From assembly GCA_905221615.1 (NCBI GenBank), contig CAJNDT010005876.1:181001-245000 (forward strand): a stretch of 64,000 bases of DNA, in the 5' to 3' direction. The position numbers and the translations under genes were made by a program. Shown in pieces: positions 24,201 through 33,977 of the stretch (the stretch's first letter is position 1; the number at the start of each line of letters is the position of its first letter). The notes under the pieces were generated by a model that searched no databases, was not told where the DNA came from, and saw only the letters and a program-made list of their open reading frames with translations. The DNA comes from Symbiodinium sp. CCMP2592 (taxonomy: Eukaryota; Sar; Dinophyceae; Suessiales; Symbiodiniaceae).

Positions 24201-25351
24201 GCAAGAACGATAATAGAAATTTTACACCCCTTTGATGGAGTTGAAAACGCCCGCCATCTGAACAGATACGTGTGGCGACGTATGGCGTGGAGTCCCCGAA
24301 GTGGAGCACGGAGGATTGGGCTTTGCCCGGTACCCCTGTCGTTGTTCTGATGATTCACGCATCCGCTACACTGATTACTACGATGACCTTAAACGCATGC
24401 TCGAACTCAAAGCCGGCAAGACATGATGATACTGCTGTTGTTGATGATGATGGTTCCTGCAGCCTGCACCCTGAATCTGCAAGTCCTGAACAGCAAAGCT
24501 GATGGTTGGTCATAGTTTTGAGAAAGGTGTGGGCCCTGGGTTAACTTGTGCTCAAACTGTTGATGAAAACATCCTGCACTACCCATCATAAGGAATGTAA
24601 TTGCCATAATTCCCATAGTTTAGGGTCCTTAAGGTAATGCAGGGTTTATATCATTAACAGAATGTAGAGGATCGGCTGAAGGTTCGGTTTCTGTAGGTTT
24701 CGGGATACGTGCGAAGGGCCACGCTTGACTCAAGATCCGAAACCCTTACACTCTGAATCGTAGGATGTTGTGGCACTCATAGTATCAAAGGGGAAAAGGA
24801 GGGACCCTTAAGGGGGACCCCTACCCTATAATGGGCTATATAATGGGTATATAATAGCTATATTAAGGATATATACCTGAGGGTCCTTATTAAGGGTCCC
24901 TCCTTTTACCCTTGGATAGTAAGGATTCTGGTAAACAGGGTCTGTACCAGATTCCGTTTGCTTTCTGAAACTTCCAGCACAGTACCAATATTCAACGGCA
25001 AACGAAACAGACTTTCAACACACACGAACGAACAAACAAACCTGCACATATGTCCACAGGCATGCTTGCACATACATGGTCACAGTATAGCCTCGTACAT
25101 ACCACTCTGAACTCTGACGTACTGACTACTATTCGTGTTAATGGTAGCAAAGCAGGAAGTGCAATCAGGCACAACTACGGTTGATGATAGAAATCCTGCA
25201 TTACCCATCATCAGGAATATACCATAATTCCCATAGTTTAGGGTCCTTAAGGTAATGCAGGATTTATATCATCAACAGTATGTCCGGTTTAAGGCCGAAG
25301 ATCTGGGACCCCATAGTGGAGCTCCTGCCTAGAGACCTCAAAACCCCGTAA
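18268..25351 (+). CDS. Gene X: 14-exon protein of unknown function, C-terminal 257 aa resolved
   Basis: Exons 18268-18306, 18617-18677, 20384-20491, 20686-20717, 20928-21025, 21641-21715, 22609-22654, 23639-23669, 24035-24075, 24266-24329, 24463-24504, 24661-24692, 25148-25179 and 25279-25351 join in phase with no internal stop, ending TAA 25349. Readable pieces: [128 protein letters not shown]. It has a Pro/Gln/Met-rich segment, then an acidic helical stretch, then a hydrophobic segment. No family was recognised. One GC donor lies at 20492. The last intron (25180-25278) is exactly an F3 MITE, and the acceptor before 24661 is the right repeat of another F3. The 5' end is unresolved. Confidence 0.6.
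18339..18437. mobile_element. MITE family F4 inserted at the edge of an F1 copy
   Basis: GGGTGGCTGTCAAAATTAGG and inverse, flanked on both sides by ACTTGG (18333-18338 and 18438-18443). ACTTGG is also the first six bases of the F1 copy starting at 18438, so F4 appears to have inserted into the F1 terminus and duplicated it. Confidence 0.75.
18438..18574. mobile_element. MITE family F1
   Basis: Degenerate left end, intact right end CCCCGACCCTCCAAGT, and the usual F1 interior. Confidence 0.8.
18708..18816. mobile_element. MITE family F7
   Basis: CCCAGAGCCTCCAAAACCCC at the left with an almost perfect inverse at the right. The arms extend to AATTAAGGAATATACCTTAA, making nearly the whole 109 bp one hairpin. 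Confidence 0.9.
18984..19165. repeat. (CAT/CAC)n imperfect triplet repeat
   Basis: Long CATCAC/CATCAT run in the intron between 18677 and 20384. It explains the Ile/Ser-rich open frames here. Confidence 0.9.
19170..20380. other. Intron sequence without recognisable structure
   Basis: Unique, moderately AT-rich sequence between exons 18677 and 20384 of gene X. Open frames here (for example 19519-19866) lack exon-like borders. Confidence 0.4.
21004..21138 (+). repeat. 21-22 bp direct repeat across an intron start
   Basis: CCGGGACTTAGGGAGACCCA at the end of exon 20928-21025 recurs at about 21117 with one change. About 90 nt of TTTAGGG-bearing sequence lies between. Confidence 0.7.
21200..21510. 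repeat. (TA)n and (CATA)n microsatellite cluster
   Basis: TATATA runs followed by about 200 nt of CATACATA with ACAC variants. It explains the Tyr/Ile/His/Thr open frames on both strands. Confidence 0.95.
21745..21892. repeat. (TA)n / TATC microsatellite cluster
   Basis: TA dinucleotide runs with TATGTATTTATA and ATCTATC variants in the intron after exon 21641-21715. Confidence 0.95.
21935..22110 (+). repeat. Tandem duplication of about 85-95 bp
   Basis: GGGATCAGGGTTTCGGGAGC to AGGCGGTGT recurs diverged as GGGATCAGGGTTCAGGGAAC to AGGTGGTGT. Both are intronic. Confidence 0.6.
23385..23485. mobile_element. MITE family F2, degenerate left end
   Basis: AACTTCCGACAATTCGGGGT at the left, TTCGGAAACCCCCC at the right and the usual GGATCCT centre. 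It lies in an intron of gene X. Confidence 0.7.
24557..24660. mobile_element. MITE family F3 supplying a splice acceptor
   Basis: CTGTTGATGAAAACATCCTG to TTATATCATTAACAG. The final AG (24659-24660) is the acceptor of exon 24661-24692 in the gene X model. Confidence 0.75.
24795..24920. mobile_element. MITE family F8
   Basis: AAAAGGAGGGACCCTTAAGG at the left, with inverse TTAAGGGTCCCTCCTTTT at the right. Inner arms are TATATAATGGG / TATATACCTGAGG. A partial copy lies at 35300-35373. Confidence 0.8.
25180..25278. mobile_element. MITE family F3 that is exactly an intron
   Basis: GTTGATGATAGAAATCCTGC at the left, with GT as the donor, to GGATTTATATCATCAACAG at the right, with AG as the acceptor. 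The 99-nt intron equals the element without a spare base. Flanks are ACTAC and TATG. Confidence 0.75.
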
Positions 25352-25365
25352 CCAAGCAATGTGGG

Positions 25366-25551
25366 GGTTTCCGAAAACTAGGGGTACCTTAGGGTCCCCT
25401 TAAAGGGGTACTATAAGGGTAGTATGAGGGTTCTACAAAGGGTTTAGGGTTTAGAGTTTCCGAAAACTAGGGGTACCTTATTTGGGGGTCCTTATAATAC
25501 GGATCCTACTATTTCGGGTACGATATTAGGGTCCCCTAATTTCGGAAACTC
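25366..25551. mobile_element. Nested or duplicated MITE family F2
   Basis: Two F2 left halves (25366 and about 25449) share a single right end (TTTCGGAAACTCCC at about 25551), with TTTAGGG repeats between them. Confidence 0.65.
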
Positions 25552-25878
25552 CCATATTGAATAAACCTCAAACCATGTCACGGTTCCTACTATAAACTCA
25601 GGTATATTCCTTGCTTGAGGGGTTTGGGAGTGACAGGGGCTGTTGTCCCAAAGTTCAGGATTTCGCTAACTCCTCTGAGATCTGATTTTCAAGCTCTCGA
25701 CCTGAGCAGAAGCCCTAAACCTAAACCGAACTCCTAAACCCTCGAAAGGGTTTGGCGCATCTTTGAAGCTCAAGTTTTCCCGGCCGGAGTCCGATTTTGG
25801 ATCGTAATCCTAAACCCAAACCGAAGCCCACAACCCTAAATCCCCCAAGACCTCACAACTCCAGATCCCCTAAGCTCT

Positions 25879-26106
25879 ACTTGGAGGGTCGGGTGACTTA
25901 GTAACTGCTTATTGTAGGGACTTATAGGTACCATAACCCCAATTAGGGTCCCTTTTAGGGTACTTATAAGTCTACTTGCTGCATGCTTACTAAGTCCCTG
26001 AACCCTAAACCCTAAACCCTATACTACCCTTTTCGGGCCCTTTAAAGGAACCCTTAGAATCCCCTTTGAAGGAGCCCTTACTAAGTCCACTAAAGACCCT
26101 CCAAGT
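25879..26106 (-). mobile_element. MITE family F1, long subfamily carrying telomere-type repeats
   Basis: F1 ends enclose an extra block of about 95 bp that includes CCCTAAACCCTAAACCC and the pairs CCTTTAAAGG / CCCTTTGAAGG. The same block occurs in the opposite orientation in the copy at 28542, so it is inherited within the element. Confidence 0.8.
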
Positions 26107-26215
26107 AAACCCTGAGCCCTAAACCCTAAACCCTAAGCTCTAATGTAGGGGGCCGTAATAGTTAGAATACGGTTTTGGGGGATATTGTACCATAATTAGC
26201 TCTAAACCCTAAAAG

Positions 26216-26998
26216 AACCCTGCGATCTCTTTGACCTTCGCCGCCTCCAGCTCAAAGCGCGCGGCCGGCCCGGGGCCTTGCGACCCAAGAGGAGGGCTAA
26301 AGGTCCCCAGGCCCCCCGGCAACGGTCGTGAGGGGAATCCTTTAAGGGGAATCCATATCTTAAAAGTAACACGAAGTTTACAAAGTAAACGCGTACGATC
26401 AACCATATGATACCCCCTTAACCAAAAATCAAAAGAATGTCCTGTAATAGGACCACAGCACCGCCGAAAGGGAACCCTATCACAGCACAAAACTTCTTTT
26501 AAGGCTTTTAATGGGCTTATTAGAAAGGTTACTGTCAGGTTTACTAAAAGGGCTACTACAAGGGTTTTACAGGGGCTGTGGAGTTTATGGTTTCCGGTGC
26601 AGCGTTTAGGGAGTTTAGGGTGTAGGGTTTAGCTGTAGGTCACTGTAGGTCTTACAAGAGTTTAGGGAGCATTCAGGTCCTGAATTGAGTTTCACAGGGT
26701 CTTAAACCCGCAGTACGAGGAACAAACAGTGCAGACAGCGACTTAATTTGTCAGTGTATGTATAAACATATCTAGTTTCTGACATATACTGAATAGAAGT
26801 GTCACCATCACAACTATGATGGTTGTAGCCATATTTGATAACATGAGCAGTAGGAATAGCAATAACACCGTACTTGCAGCAACATCAAGGATCAAATCGT
26901 GAAGAACTATCACAGTAGTGAGTAGTAGTAACAATAGCAGTAAGTGTTAATGGTCATAGGAACTATGTCGTTGTCGAAGTAATATCACCCATAGCAGG

Positions 26999-27083
<85 letters not shown>

Positions 27084-28355
27084 TGATACTAATAGTACCG
27101 GTAGCAAGTAGGAAAGACACCTAGAACAAGAAGAAGAGCAGAAGCGGCAGCTCGTTGCCTTGGACCATGGCTCGCACATGGAGGCCGTCTGCACTGGTGC
27201 CGGCGTCTGTTTTTTTGGAAGTGCAGAGTTTAGTGTTAGGGGGTTAGGGCTTGGGATAGTGGGGTTATCGGAGTCGATGGGATTAGGGTGAGAGCAGGGG
27301 CTTAGGATTGTGTGGGGTTAGGGTTCGAGCAGTAGCAAGGATCTGCATATTTTTTGGGAGGACCTTGCACTTTTCAGGACCACATTTGGCTAGCGAGACT
27401 CTAGACCCTTTCAAGCCCAAGCCCTCAATTTTCAGCCATAGCAAGCCGACCACCGCCGCCACCCCCACCACCACCACCACCACCACCACCACCACCACCA
27501 CCACCACCACCACCACCACCACCACCACCACCACCACCACCACCACCACGACCACCACGACCACCACGAAGACCACGAACACCACGAACACCACGAACAC
27601 CACGAACACCGCGACCACAACCACCTCCACGTCGACCATCACCAACAACATCATCAACCACATCATCAACAACGGCAGTAGCAACAGCACCAGCACCAGC
27701 AACAGCAACATCACCAGCAACAGCAGCAACAACAACGAGACGGGCACATGGTACAACCACGTTGGAACGGTAAGAGTCGCTAGTTCCCCCCTTGTTCCTC
27801 TTCAATGTCGTCAGTTCGAGCGTCGCCGTCATTATGATCAAGTTTCAATTTCATCGTTTTTTTCTGCGAGTCCTTGCTGACATCGTCGACATCGTCGTCG
27901 CTGGCATCGTCGTCACTGTCATTGCCATCATTATGACCCTCGCGGTAACATAATATTGGGGTCGGAAGAACTAATCACCGAGTTCCTTCATATCTGTGAT
28001 CATGGGACCATATACCCCAAAACACTATTCTCATCATGAAGGCCCCTACAGAACGCTGCATCGCGGAACCCTTGCAGTGCAGTTAATCTTATAGAACCCT
28101 GCAGCGGGCTTCGGGTGCAGGGTCTACGGGGACTTAGTAACTGGTTATTTTAGGGACTTATAAGTACCAAAACCCCAATTAATTAGGGTCCCTTTTATGG
28201 TACTTATAAGTCTACTTACTACCTGGTGCCTCGGGTTCCACGACGCCCCCCAGATTTGCAAGCAGCAGTGGTGCACCCCAAATCCTGACCCCCAACTCCA
28301 ACTTCCTACACCCTCCAGCATTAGGCTAGAGCCCAGAGTCCTGAGCCCCTTCTAG
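26216..28355 (+). CDS. Gene O: fragmentary multi-exon model, 3' end at 28355
   Basis: 26216-26302 (aaaag|...AAAG|gtcccc) carries CDLFDLRRLQLKARGRPGAL followed by a basic tail, phase 1 to 1. 28052-28114 carries NPCSAVNLIEPCSGL (AG supplied by an F5 remnant, CCCCTACAG|), phase 0 to 0. 28254-28355 carries ICKQQWCTPNPDPQLQLPTP and ends in TAG. The last two join in phase. The first is separated by a 1.7-kb gap with triplet repeats and may belong to another gene. 26216-26302 is also open on the - strand (ARFELEAAKVKEIAG), so its strand rests mainly on its neighbours. No function recognised. Confidence 0.35.
26303..28040. other. Repeat-rich gap within gene O
   Basis: Holds (GTA)n at 26999-27078 and a long (ACC)n block at about 27462-27570 with diverged CCACGA and CAGCAACA tails up to 27740. 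Poly-Val, poly-Gly, poly-Trp and poly-Thr frames here are repeat artefacts. Confidence 0.8.
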
Positions 28356-28387
28356 AATTTTTATGAGATCCTTTTAAGAGCCCATAT

Positions 28388-28489
28388 GGGAGTTTCCGAA
28401 AATAGGGGACCCTAATATAGTACCCTAAATAGTAGGATCCTTATTATAAGGCCCCCCAAATAAGGTACCACCTATTTTCGGAAACTCCC
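28388..28489. mobile_element. MITE family F2
   Basis: GGGAGTTTCCGAAAATAGGG and inverse, flanked by ATAT on both sides. It lies between genes O and Y. Confidence 0.85.
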
Positions 28490-28541
28490 ATATAGTCACA
28501 CTCGTCAGTCCCAAGTCCTTAAACCCTAAACCCAAAGCCTT

Positions 28542-28769
28542 ACTTGGAGGGTCTTTAGGGGACTTAGTAAGGGCTCCTTTAAAGGGGATTCTAAGGGTTC
28601 CTTTAAAGGGCTCTATAAGGGTAGTATAGGGTTTAGGGTTGAGGGTTCAGGGACTAAGTAGGTAGGTAGTAAGTAGACTTACAAGTACCCTAAAACGGAC
28701 CCTCATTGGGGTTGTGGTACTTACAAGTCCCTAAAATAACCAGTTACTAAGTCCCCCGACCCTCCAAGT
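28542..28769 (+). mobile_element. MITE family F1, long subfamily
   Basis: F1 ends with the extra CCTTTAAAGGGG...TAGGGTTTAGGGTTGAGGG block also seen, reversed, at 25879-26106. It ends 50 bp before the first exon of gene Y. Confidence 0.85.
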
Positions 28770-28819
28770 AAACCCTCTTTAGCTGGAGGCCGTTACAGCG
28801 ACTTCCTGCAGCGGCGGCG

Positions 28820-30804
28820 ATGAGCCACGTGTCCCTGAGAGGCTTTGGGGTGGAGGATGCCGGTTTAGGGTTTAGACTTTATGGTTTAGGATTTAGGCTT
28901 TAGGGTTTAGGGTTTAAGGTTTAGGGTTTAGAACTTATGGGGGTTGTTGCATTACTAGGAACATTCCCAAGTTCGACTTGTTTGAGTATTCTAGCTATTT
29001 TTGTGCTACTTCTTGGATGCGAACTACCATTGCCAAGTTTGTTGCTTCTGCAAGCGTCACATGACTGTTCTTAGACTTTGCCGTGCTGGCCACTTTGCTA
29101 TGTGCTGTTTGATGTTCTCGTGGTCCAGCGCATACCCTATGGCATAAACGCGAAGTTGTGAACTCAGTTCTGAGTGGCTATGAATCACTATGAACTTTAA
29201 GTCTGAGGGGCCCTCTGCACACTCGGTACATCGTTTTCGTATTGCATCGCTTCAACTTGGGCTATTGCCATGCGATGGGTTGCAGCGCACAGGATGACCT
29301 TAAACCCTACACCCTAAGCCCTAAGCTCTAGGTTGAGACCTAGTGCTTCAGAAGGCCAAGGGTTCGAGGGTGGCCAGATACGGGTGAATTTGACGATGGA
29401 GCGGTTGCGGCGCTTTCAGGATCAGGGTTTCAGGCTGTTGGGTTAAGACTTGAGGCCTAGTATGCACCTGAATTGGCTACGACGACGACTACCAATACTA
29501 CCACCACTACCGCCACCACTACCGCCACCGCCACCGCTACCACAACTACCACCACTACCACCACTACCACCACTGCCACTACTACGACTACCACCACCAC
29601 CACCGCCACGGCCACTGCCACTGCCACTACTACTCCCTCTACCACGAACACTACCACTGCCACTGCCACTAGCACTACCGCTACGACGACGACTACTGCT
29701 ACTACTCCTGCTGCTGCTACTACTACTACGACGGCGACGACGACGACCACTACTACTACTACTACTACTACTACTGCTGCTACTGCTGGTACTGCTACTA
29801 CTGCTACTACTGCTACTACTGCTACTACTGCTGCTACTACTACTACTACTACTCCTACTCCTACTCCTACTCCTACTGCTACTGCTACTGCTACTGCTAC
29901 TGCTACTGCTACTGCTACTGCTACTGCTACTGCTACTGCTACTGCTACGACGGCGGCGACGACGACAAGCATGAATTGTCATAAGACACAAAGTAACAAG
30001 AATGTTTATGAACAGGGGGAGAAATAAACACCCAGGCCCAAGACTCTTCTGGCTGACACTGCTCCGGACGCATTGCCCGGACTCACCGCAGCCTATATGG
30101 ATCAAACCATAGTACCATAAACGAGTTGCGATTGTGAGCCCTGGGTGAGGGCTTTGCTGGCAAAGTGAGTGAATCCGATGAGCTTCAATTCACAGTATCT
30201 GTACGGCAACTGGAAGGAGTTGGAGAGCAGCAGCATCTACAAGGTCACAAGCGCTGATTGGGACAATCCCTACTTGCGGAACCTGACTGTCGTGAACAAT
30301 CCAGCCAAGGATGATCGGCGTGACTTTGAGATCCAGATGGGAGATCATGGACGTCTGATACTCTGTCCAATGTACCACAAAGATATCGCCATCGGAACGG
30401 AGTCCAACTATGATCTCTATGCCGACTATTCAATTCCAGGCCGAATCGTTTGGTACAGCCCCACGACAGGGCGAATTCGTACCTGGCAGTTCATGCTGCA
30501 GATGTGGAACACCACATTAGTGCAGTTAATGGGCGAAGTCGAAGGCGATGTTCTTCGACTTTGCATGCGAAAGCTCACAGGCGAGCTGATTTCGAACGTT
30601 ACCATGCAGAAGAGTACATGCTGGAAGGAAGCCAGGAAGCTGATGATTCCCGGCCTCAGGCCTCTACTCTCAAAAAAACTGGCTTTCGTCTCGCCCCCGG
30701 GAGAAGTCTTAACACCGGACCAGGATGAGAAGACGCTCAGTGAACTTCTGGGATGTATGAAAGGGGAGCCAGAGCAAGTTGAGGAGTGGAGACGTTTCCA
30801 GTAG
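28820..30804 (+). CDS. Gene Y: 3-exon gene, 250 aa, unknown function
   Basis: Exon 1, 28820-28862, starts ATG (MSHVSLRGFGVEDA) shortly after a CTGCAG that could serve as a trans-splice acceptor. It ends GCCG|gtttag. Exon 2, 29352-29426, carries GQGFEGGQIRVNLTMERLRR. Exon 3, 30170-30804, is the longest clean exon in the window. It starts NPMSFNSQYLYGNWKELESS, includes WDNPYLRNLTVVNNPAKDD and RIVWYSPTTGRIRTWQFMLQ, and ends GEPEQVEEWRRFQ plus TAG. Phases 0-1, 1-1 and 1-stop agree. The segment LRLCMRKLTGELISNVTM looks faintly like a ubiquitin-fold first strand, which is only an impression. No signal peptide or membrane segment is seen. Intron 2 holds a 500-nt triplet-repeat block. The start of exon 3 is the least certain point; ATG 30178 could be an independent start. 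Confidence 0.65.
29462..29955. repeat. Compound (CTA/CTG/CGA)n triplet repeat
   Basis: About 490 nt of ACC, CTA, CTG and ACG triplets that change composition along the block. It lies inside intron 2 of gene Y. All six frames are open, giving false 170-220 codon frames. Confidence 0.95.
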
Positions 30805-31067
30805 TGGAGGATTCAGTGCGCTTTGCTCGTTTTTGCAGTTCCAATCCCTTGTATTTGGAGGGTTGCTGCTATCATTCACCTGGCCTTGCAAGCTAGAGGT
30901 GTCGCTCCAGAGCAGCCGCGCAGGGGAGGATATCTCTTGAGCGACCTCTGTTGCGGCCGATGAGTTGTACCACGACAGGCAGCTATCGGGTAGAGCGAGG
31001 CCCCTAAACCCTAAACCCTAAGCTTGTGTCGGCCTCTGTATCTATTCCTATGAGGTCTCTAACATCT
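30805..31067. other. Intergenic region between genes Y and U
   Basis: Unique sequence after the gene Y stop with a short CCCTAAA tract (31005-31020). Nothing coding supportable. Confidence 0.4.
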
Positions 31068-32359
31068 ATAAAACGTAGAAAAAACGTGAAAGAAAAGTCG
31101 TCGACCTAAAAGAACGCAAAAGTGAATGTAAAAAAACCTGCAAAAAGCGCAAAAAACCCAAAGATAAAGACAAAAAAAGCTACGCCACAAAAACCAAAAT
31201 AAAGCAGAATTAAACGTGATAAAAGACACAAAAAACGTACGCAGCATACAAAAACGTGAAGTCGAACGCACAAAAAACTTGACAAAAAGACAAAATAAAC
31301 ATGAAAAAAGACAAAAACACTTACGCAGCATCAACAAACTTGTAACCAAGCGCAACAACGTGAAAGTATGTTAAACAAGACCTAGACAGCAAAAATGTGT
31401 AGTAAAGTAGATCGTGGGGAGGGCCAAGGAGCCCGCTTGGCTGGGGTAGGGTGGGGTGGGGTGGGTGGGTGGGTGGGTGGGTTGCGGCTGGGCGCGTTTT
31501 GGGCACGTTTTTTCCAGGAGAGATTCCAGCGTGGCTCCGGAAGGTGCGTTTCGGGCACGTTGTTTGTCACCTTTTCTGCAGCTTTCTTCCACTTTTTTCC
31601 AGGTTTTTCGTAGGTTTTTTTTGTTTTACGTTTTTTCTAAGTTTTTCCAGCTTTTGTTCACGTCTATAAGGTCCCTTTTTTCCAGCTTTTTTCAACGTTT
31701 TTTGCGTTTTCCTTAGGAAAACGCAAAAAAAACGTGAATAGGGAGGGGCCCAGAAACGTGTTTTCAAACTCGCCAAAAAGCTGGCAAAAAGCTGCAAAAA
31801 AGGAGAACAAAAGCTGAAATAAAGCTGCTGGAAAACGCACGAAAAACGTGACCGAAAAGCCAGCGTCCGGAACCCCTCGCGGAAAAAACGTGACCGAAAA
31901 GCCAGCGTCCGGAACCCCTCGCGGAAAAAACGCGCACCAATACGCACAGGGCTGGAACCGCTCCGAAATCTACGTGCATAGAATGCCATTCTTGTCCGAC
32001 GGTCCTGCGTTGTATATGCGTTTCTTGTCGGGGATCTGTGTTTGCAACTGGCATTTGTCTACGTGTCTGTTTCCTGCTTATGCATTGGTTGTATGTTTCT
32101 GAGTGCGTCTGCAGTGGTCCGTTGCCTGTTTCAACGTGACTTTCCTTGCGCGTTTGATCGTGGGCTTGTTTGCATACGGTCATGTTTTTTTTCTAGGTTT
32201 TTCGTGTGGTCACGTTTTCTTTACGTTTTATGTACGTTTGTTTGTGTGTTTTCGCGTGGGGTTACGTTTTGTGCTTTTTTTTTCTGCCTTTGTTTGTGCG
32301 TTGTGCGTTTGCTGTTACCTTTTTCGTACGTTTATATTTGCGTTTTTTCTACGTTTTAT
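31068..32359. mobile_element. 1.29-kb foldback element rich in AAAACGT words
   Basis: Ends share the inverted 19-mer ATAAAACGTAGAAAAAACG (left at 31068, inverse ending at 32359). The left third is A-rich on this strand with repeated AAAACGTGAAA and ACGCAAAAA words. The central part is T-rich (CGTTTTTTGCG), and near 31700-31745 there is a perfect GCGTTTTCCTTAGGAAAACGC-type hairpin. The right third is GTTTT-rich. A 42-bp unit (AACGTGACCGAAAAGCCAGC...) is duplicated in tandem at about 31845-31925. No transposase and no clear target duplication. Frames inside are Phe/Cys/Leu or Lys/Arg-rich composition artefacts. Confidence 0.65.
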
Positions 32360-32636
32360 TGATATCCCCAAATCATAGGAGGAGATAGAGAGCGGACGAC
32401 ATAACCCTAAGCGAGGCCACTCCGACATAAAAGGGTCAACGAAGTATTGGCCAGCCAAGCTGCACTGGTACAACTCAGGTAAGTCCTTTGTGACAGGTTT
32501 CACCCGAAGCCCTTCATTCGCTATCCACATGCATGGTAGTCACTTACTTTTCAGAGTTTACATAGGGGGTCGTAGTTATGGCATATGTTATCATTTTGCC
32601 AGTGTTTGCTGGCTTTGAGCATCGGCCGTTTACGGC

Positions 32637-33728
32637 ATGGGCCAGCAGCTTCTAAGCGATGAAGTGGCATTCATCTATTTCGTCAGTGTCTATCAGTTGC
32701 CTTCGCCGGCCGTTTTTTCGGCCCAGCGTCTTTGTCTCGCGGAGCTTCTGCAGCGCAAAGATGCACGGCCGTGCCACGGTCATTCCAGTGGGCGCCACTG
32801 AAAGATCTCCAATTCACCCGACACCTGAAACCTAAGCTGACATCCAGTCTGCTTCAAGTCGCGACCTGGTAGGCTATTATAACTACCGTAGTAGTCGAGT
32901 AGGTAACCTTTAACCTTTTTTGGGTAGTATCGCCCCTATATATTCCCTATATACCCAACAAGGTTAACCCTTCGTTCCCCATGATACCCGACAAGTAGGC
33001 TACCGTTGTTAAATTCCTACTCTCATTATTTCCCTTGGGTGATCCAGGTCTATCCTATGAGGCGCCCAGAATTGCAAACAGGGCCCAGCGTACCGGTTGG
33101 CTCTACGAAGTTGGGCTCGTGTCTTTATACAGAAGTACCTTCATTTGGGGCTGTTAGTTACTGTAAGTATACTGGTACCTCATGTGGGGCGCTCAGTTAT
33201 AGGTGGGCTTGCATGCATGTATGTGTTTCTTGTCATAGTTATTTGTATCTGTGTACTTAGGCATGTGTGTGTATGCCCGTGATGCATGTGTGCTTGCATG
33301 TATGGTTGTGTATTCTTGCAATATGTATATATATATATATATACACATAGATGTATGTTATGTGTGTGTATATGTACATAGATATGTAACATGGTATGTA
33401 TGTATTAATATATATAAGTATGTATATATATATACACATATATATATGCATGCACGTGTGTATGCTGGTCTGTGTGTTGGTTCGTTTGTTTGTTCGTTCG
33501 TTCATTCGTTTGTTTGTTTGTCTGTTTGTATATGTGTGGGGTTCATATATACGCAAAGTGCATATATGTATATATGTATATACATACATATGTATATGCA
33601 CATACATACATATATATATATATATATAGCACATCGGAGGACATCTTGCATGGTGTCTAACAGGAGCCAACCAACAGGATTTTCGCTTCACAAGTAGCGA
33701 GCTGCAATCAAACCTCCGTGCGGTTTGA
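32637..33728 (+). CDS. Gene U: 3-exon gene, 84 aa, unknown function
   Basis: Exon 1, 32637-32778, starts [23 protein letters not shown], later [19 protein letters not shown], ending CACG|gtcatt. Exon 2, 33048-33095, carries [15 protein letters not shown] between gatccag and gttggc. Exon 3, 33664-33728, carries [20 protein letters not shown] and TGA. Phases 0-1, 1-1 and 1-stop give 84 codons without a stop. Residues 10-30 are hydrophobic and could be a membrane anchor. MG at the start could allow N-myristoylation, but this is weak. The small size is a reason for caution. Confidence 0.5.
32871..33003. mobile_element. MITE family F11
   Basis: GGTAGGCTATTATAAC and inner GTCGAGTAGGTAACC / GGTTAACC arms, closing with CCCGACAAGTAGGCTACC. 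It lies in intron 1 of gene U. Confidence 0.6.
33320..33630. repeat. (TA)n and GTATGTAT microsatellite cluster
   Basis: Mixed TA, TATG and GTTTGTTC repeats within intron 2 of gene U. Confidence 0.95.
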
Positions 33729-33977
33729 GTTGCACTCATGTCGGTGACCTGCGGGCACTTAGTTCAGAGTTTCGGGGTTTAGGGGTTTTGGGTTTAACTT
33801 TCTGGTCATCTGTTCTAGATCAAGGCTTCGGGTACAGAGGAATGTTTGCAGGTCACACTGCCACCCCTCCTTGAGTCAGCAGACTGATTTTCCTTGAGTC
33901 GACAGATGTATGGACTGCATGTAATGTAAGGGAATGTAAGTGAAAGAGAGAGAACGAAGGACAAAAGTTGCTGTGCC

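Noticed and set aside
26216..26302. - strand reading ARFELEAAKVKEIAG
   Set aside because: The helical pattern is tempting, but the + reading has equally good borders and agrees with the strand of all neighbours.
29443..30105. Poly-Ser, poly-Thr, poly-Val and poly-Leu frames of 170-220 codons on both strands
   Set aside because: They are translations of the compound triplet repeat. The same holds for 27283-27880, 36800-37781, 14930-15293, 16371-16652 and 46736-47017 in their repeat parts.
31059..32388. Phe/Leu/Cys-rich and Lys/Arg-rich frames of 60-140 codons
   Set aside because: They follow the A/T skew of the foldback element and have no splice-site or domain support.
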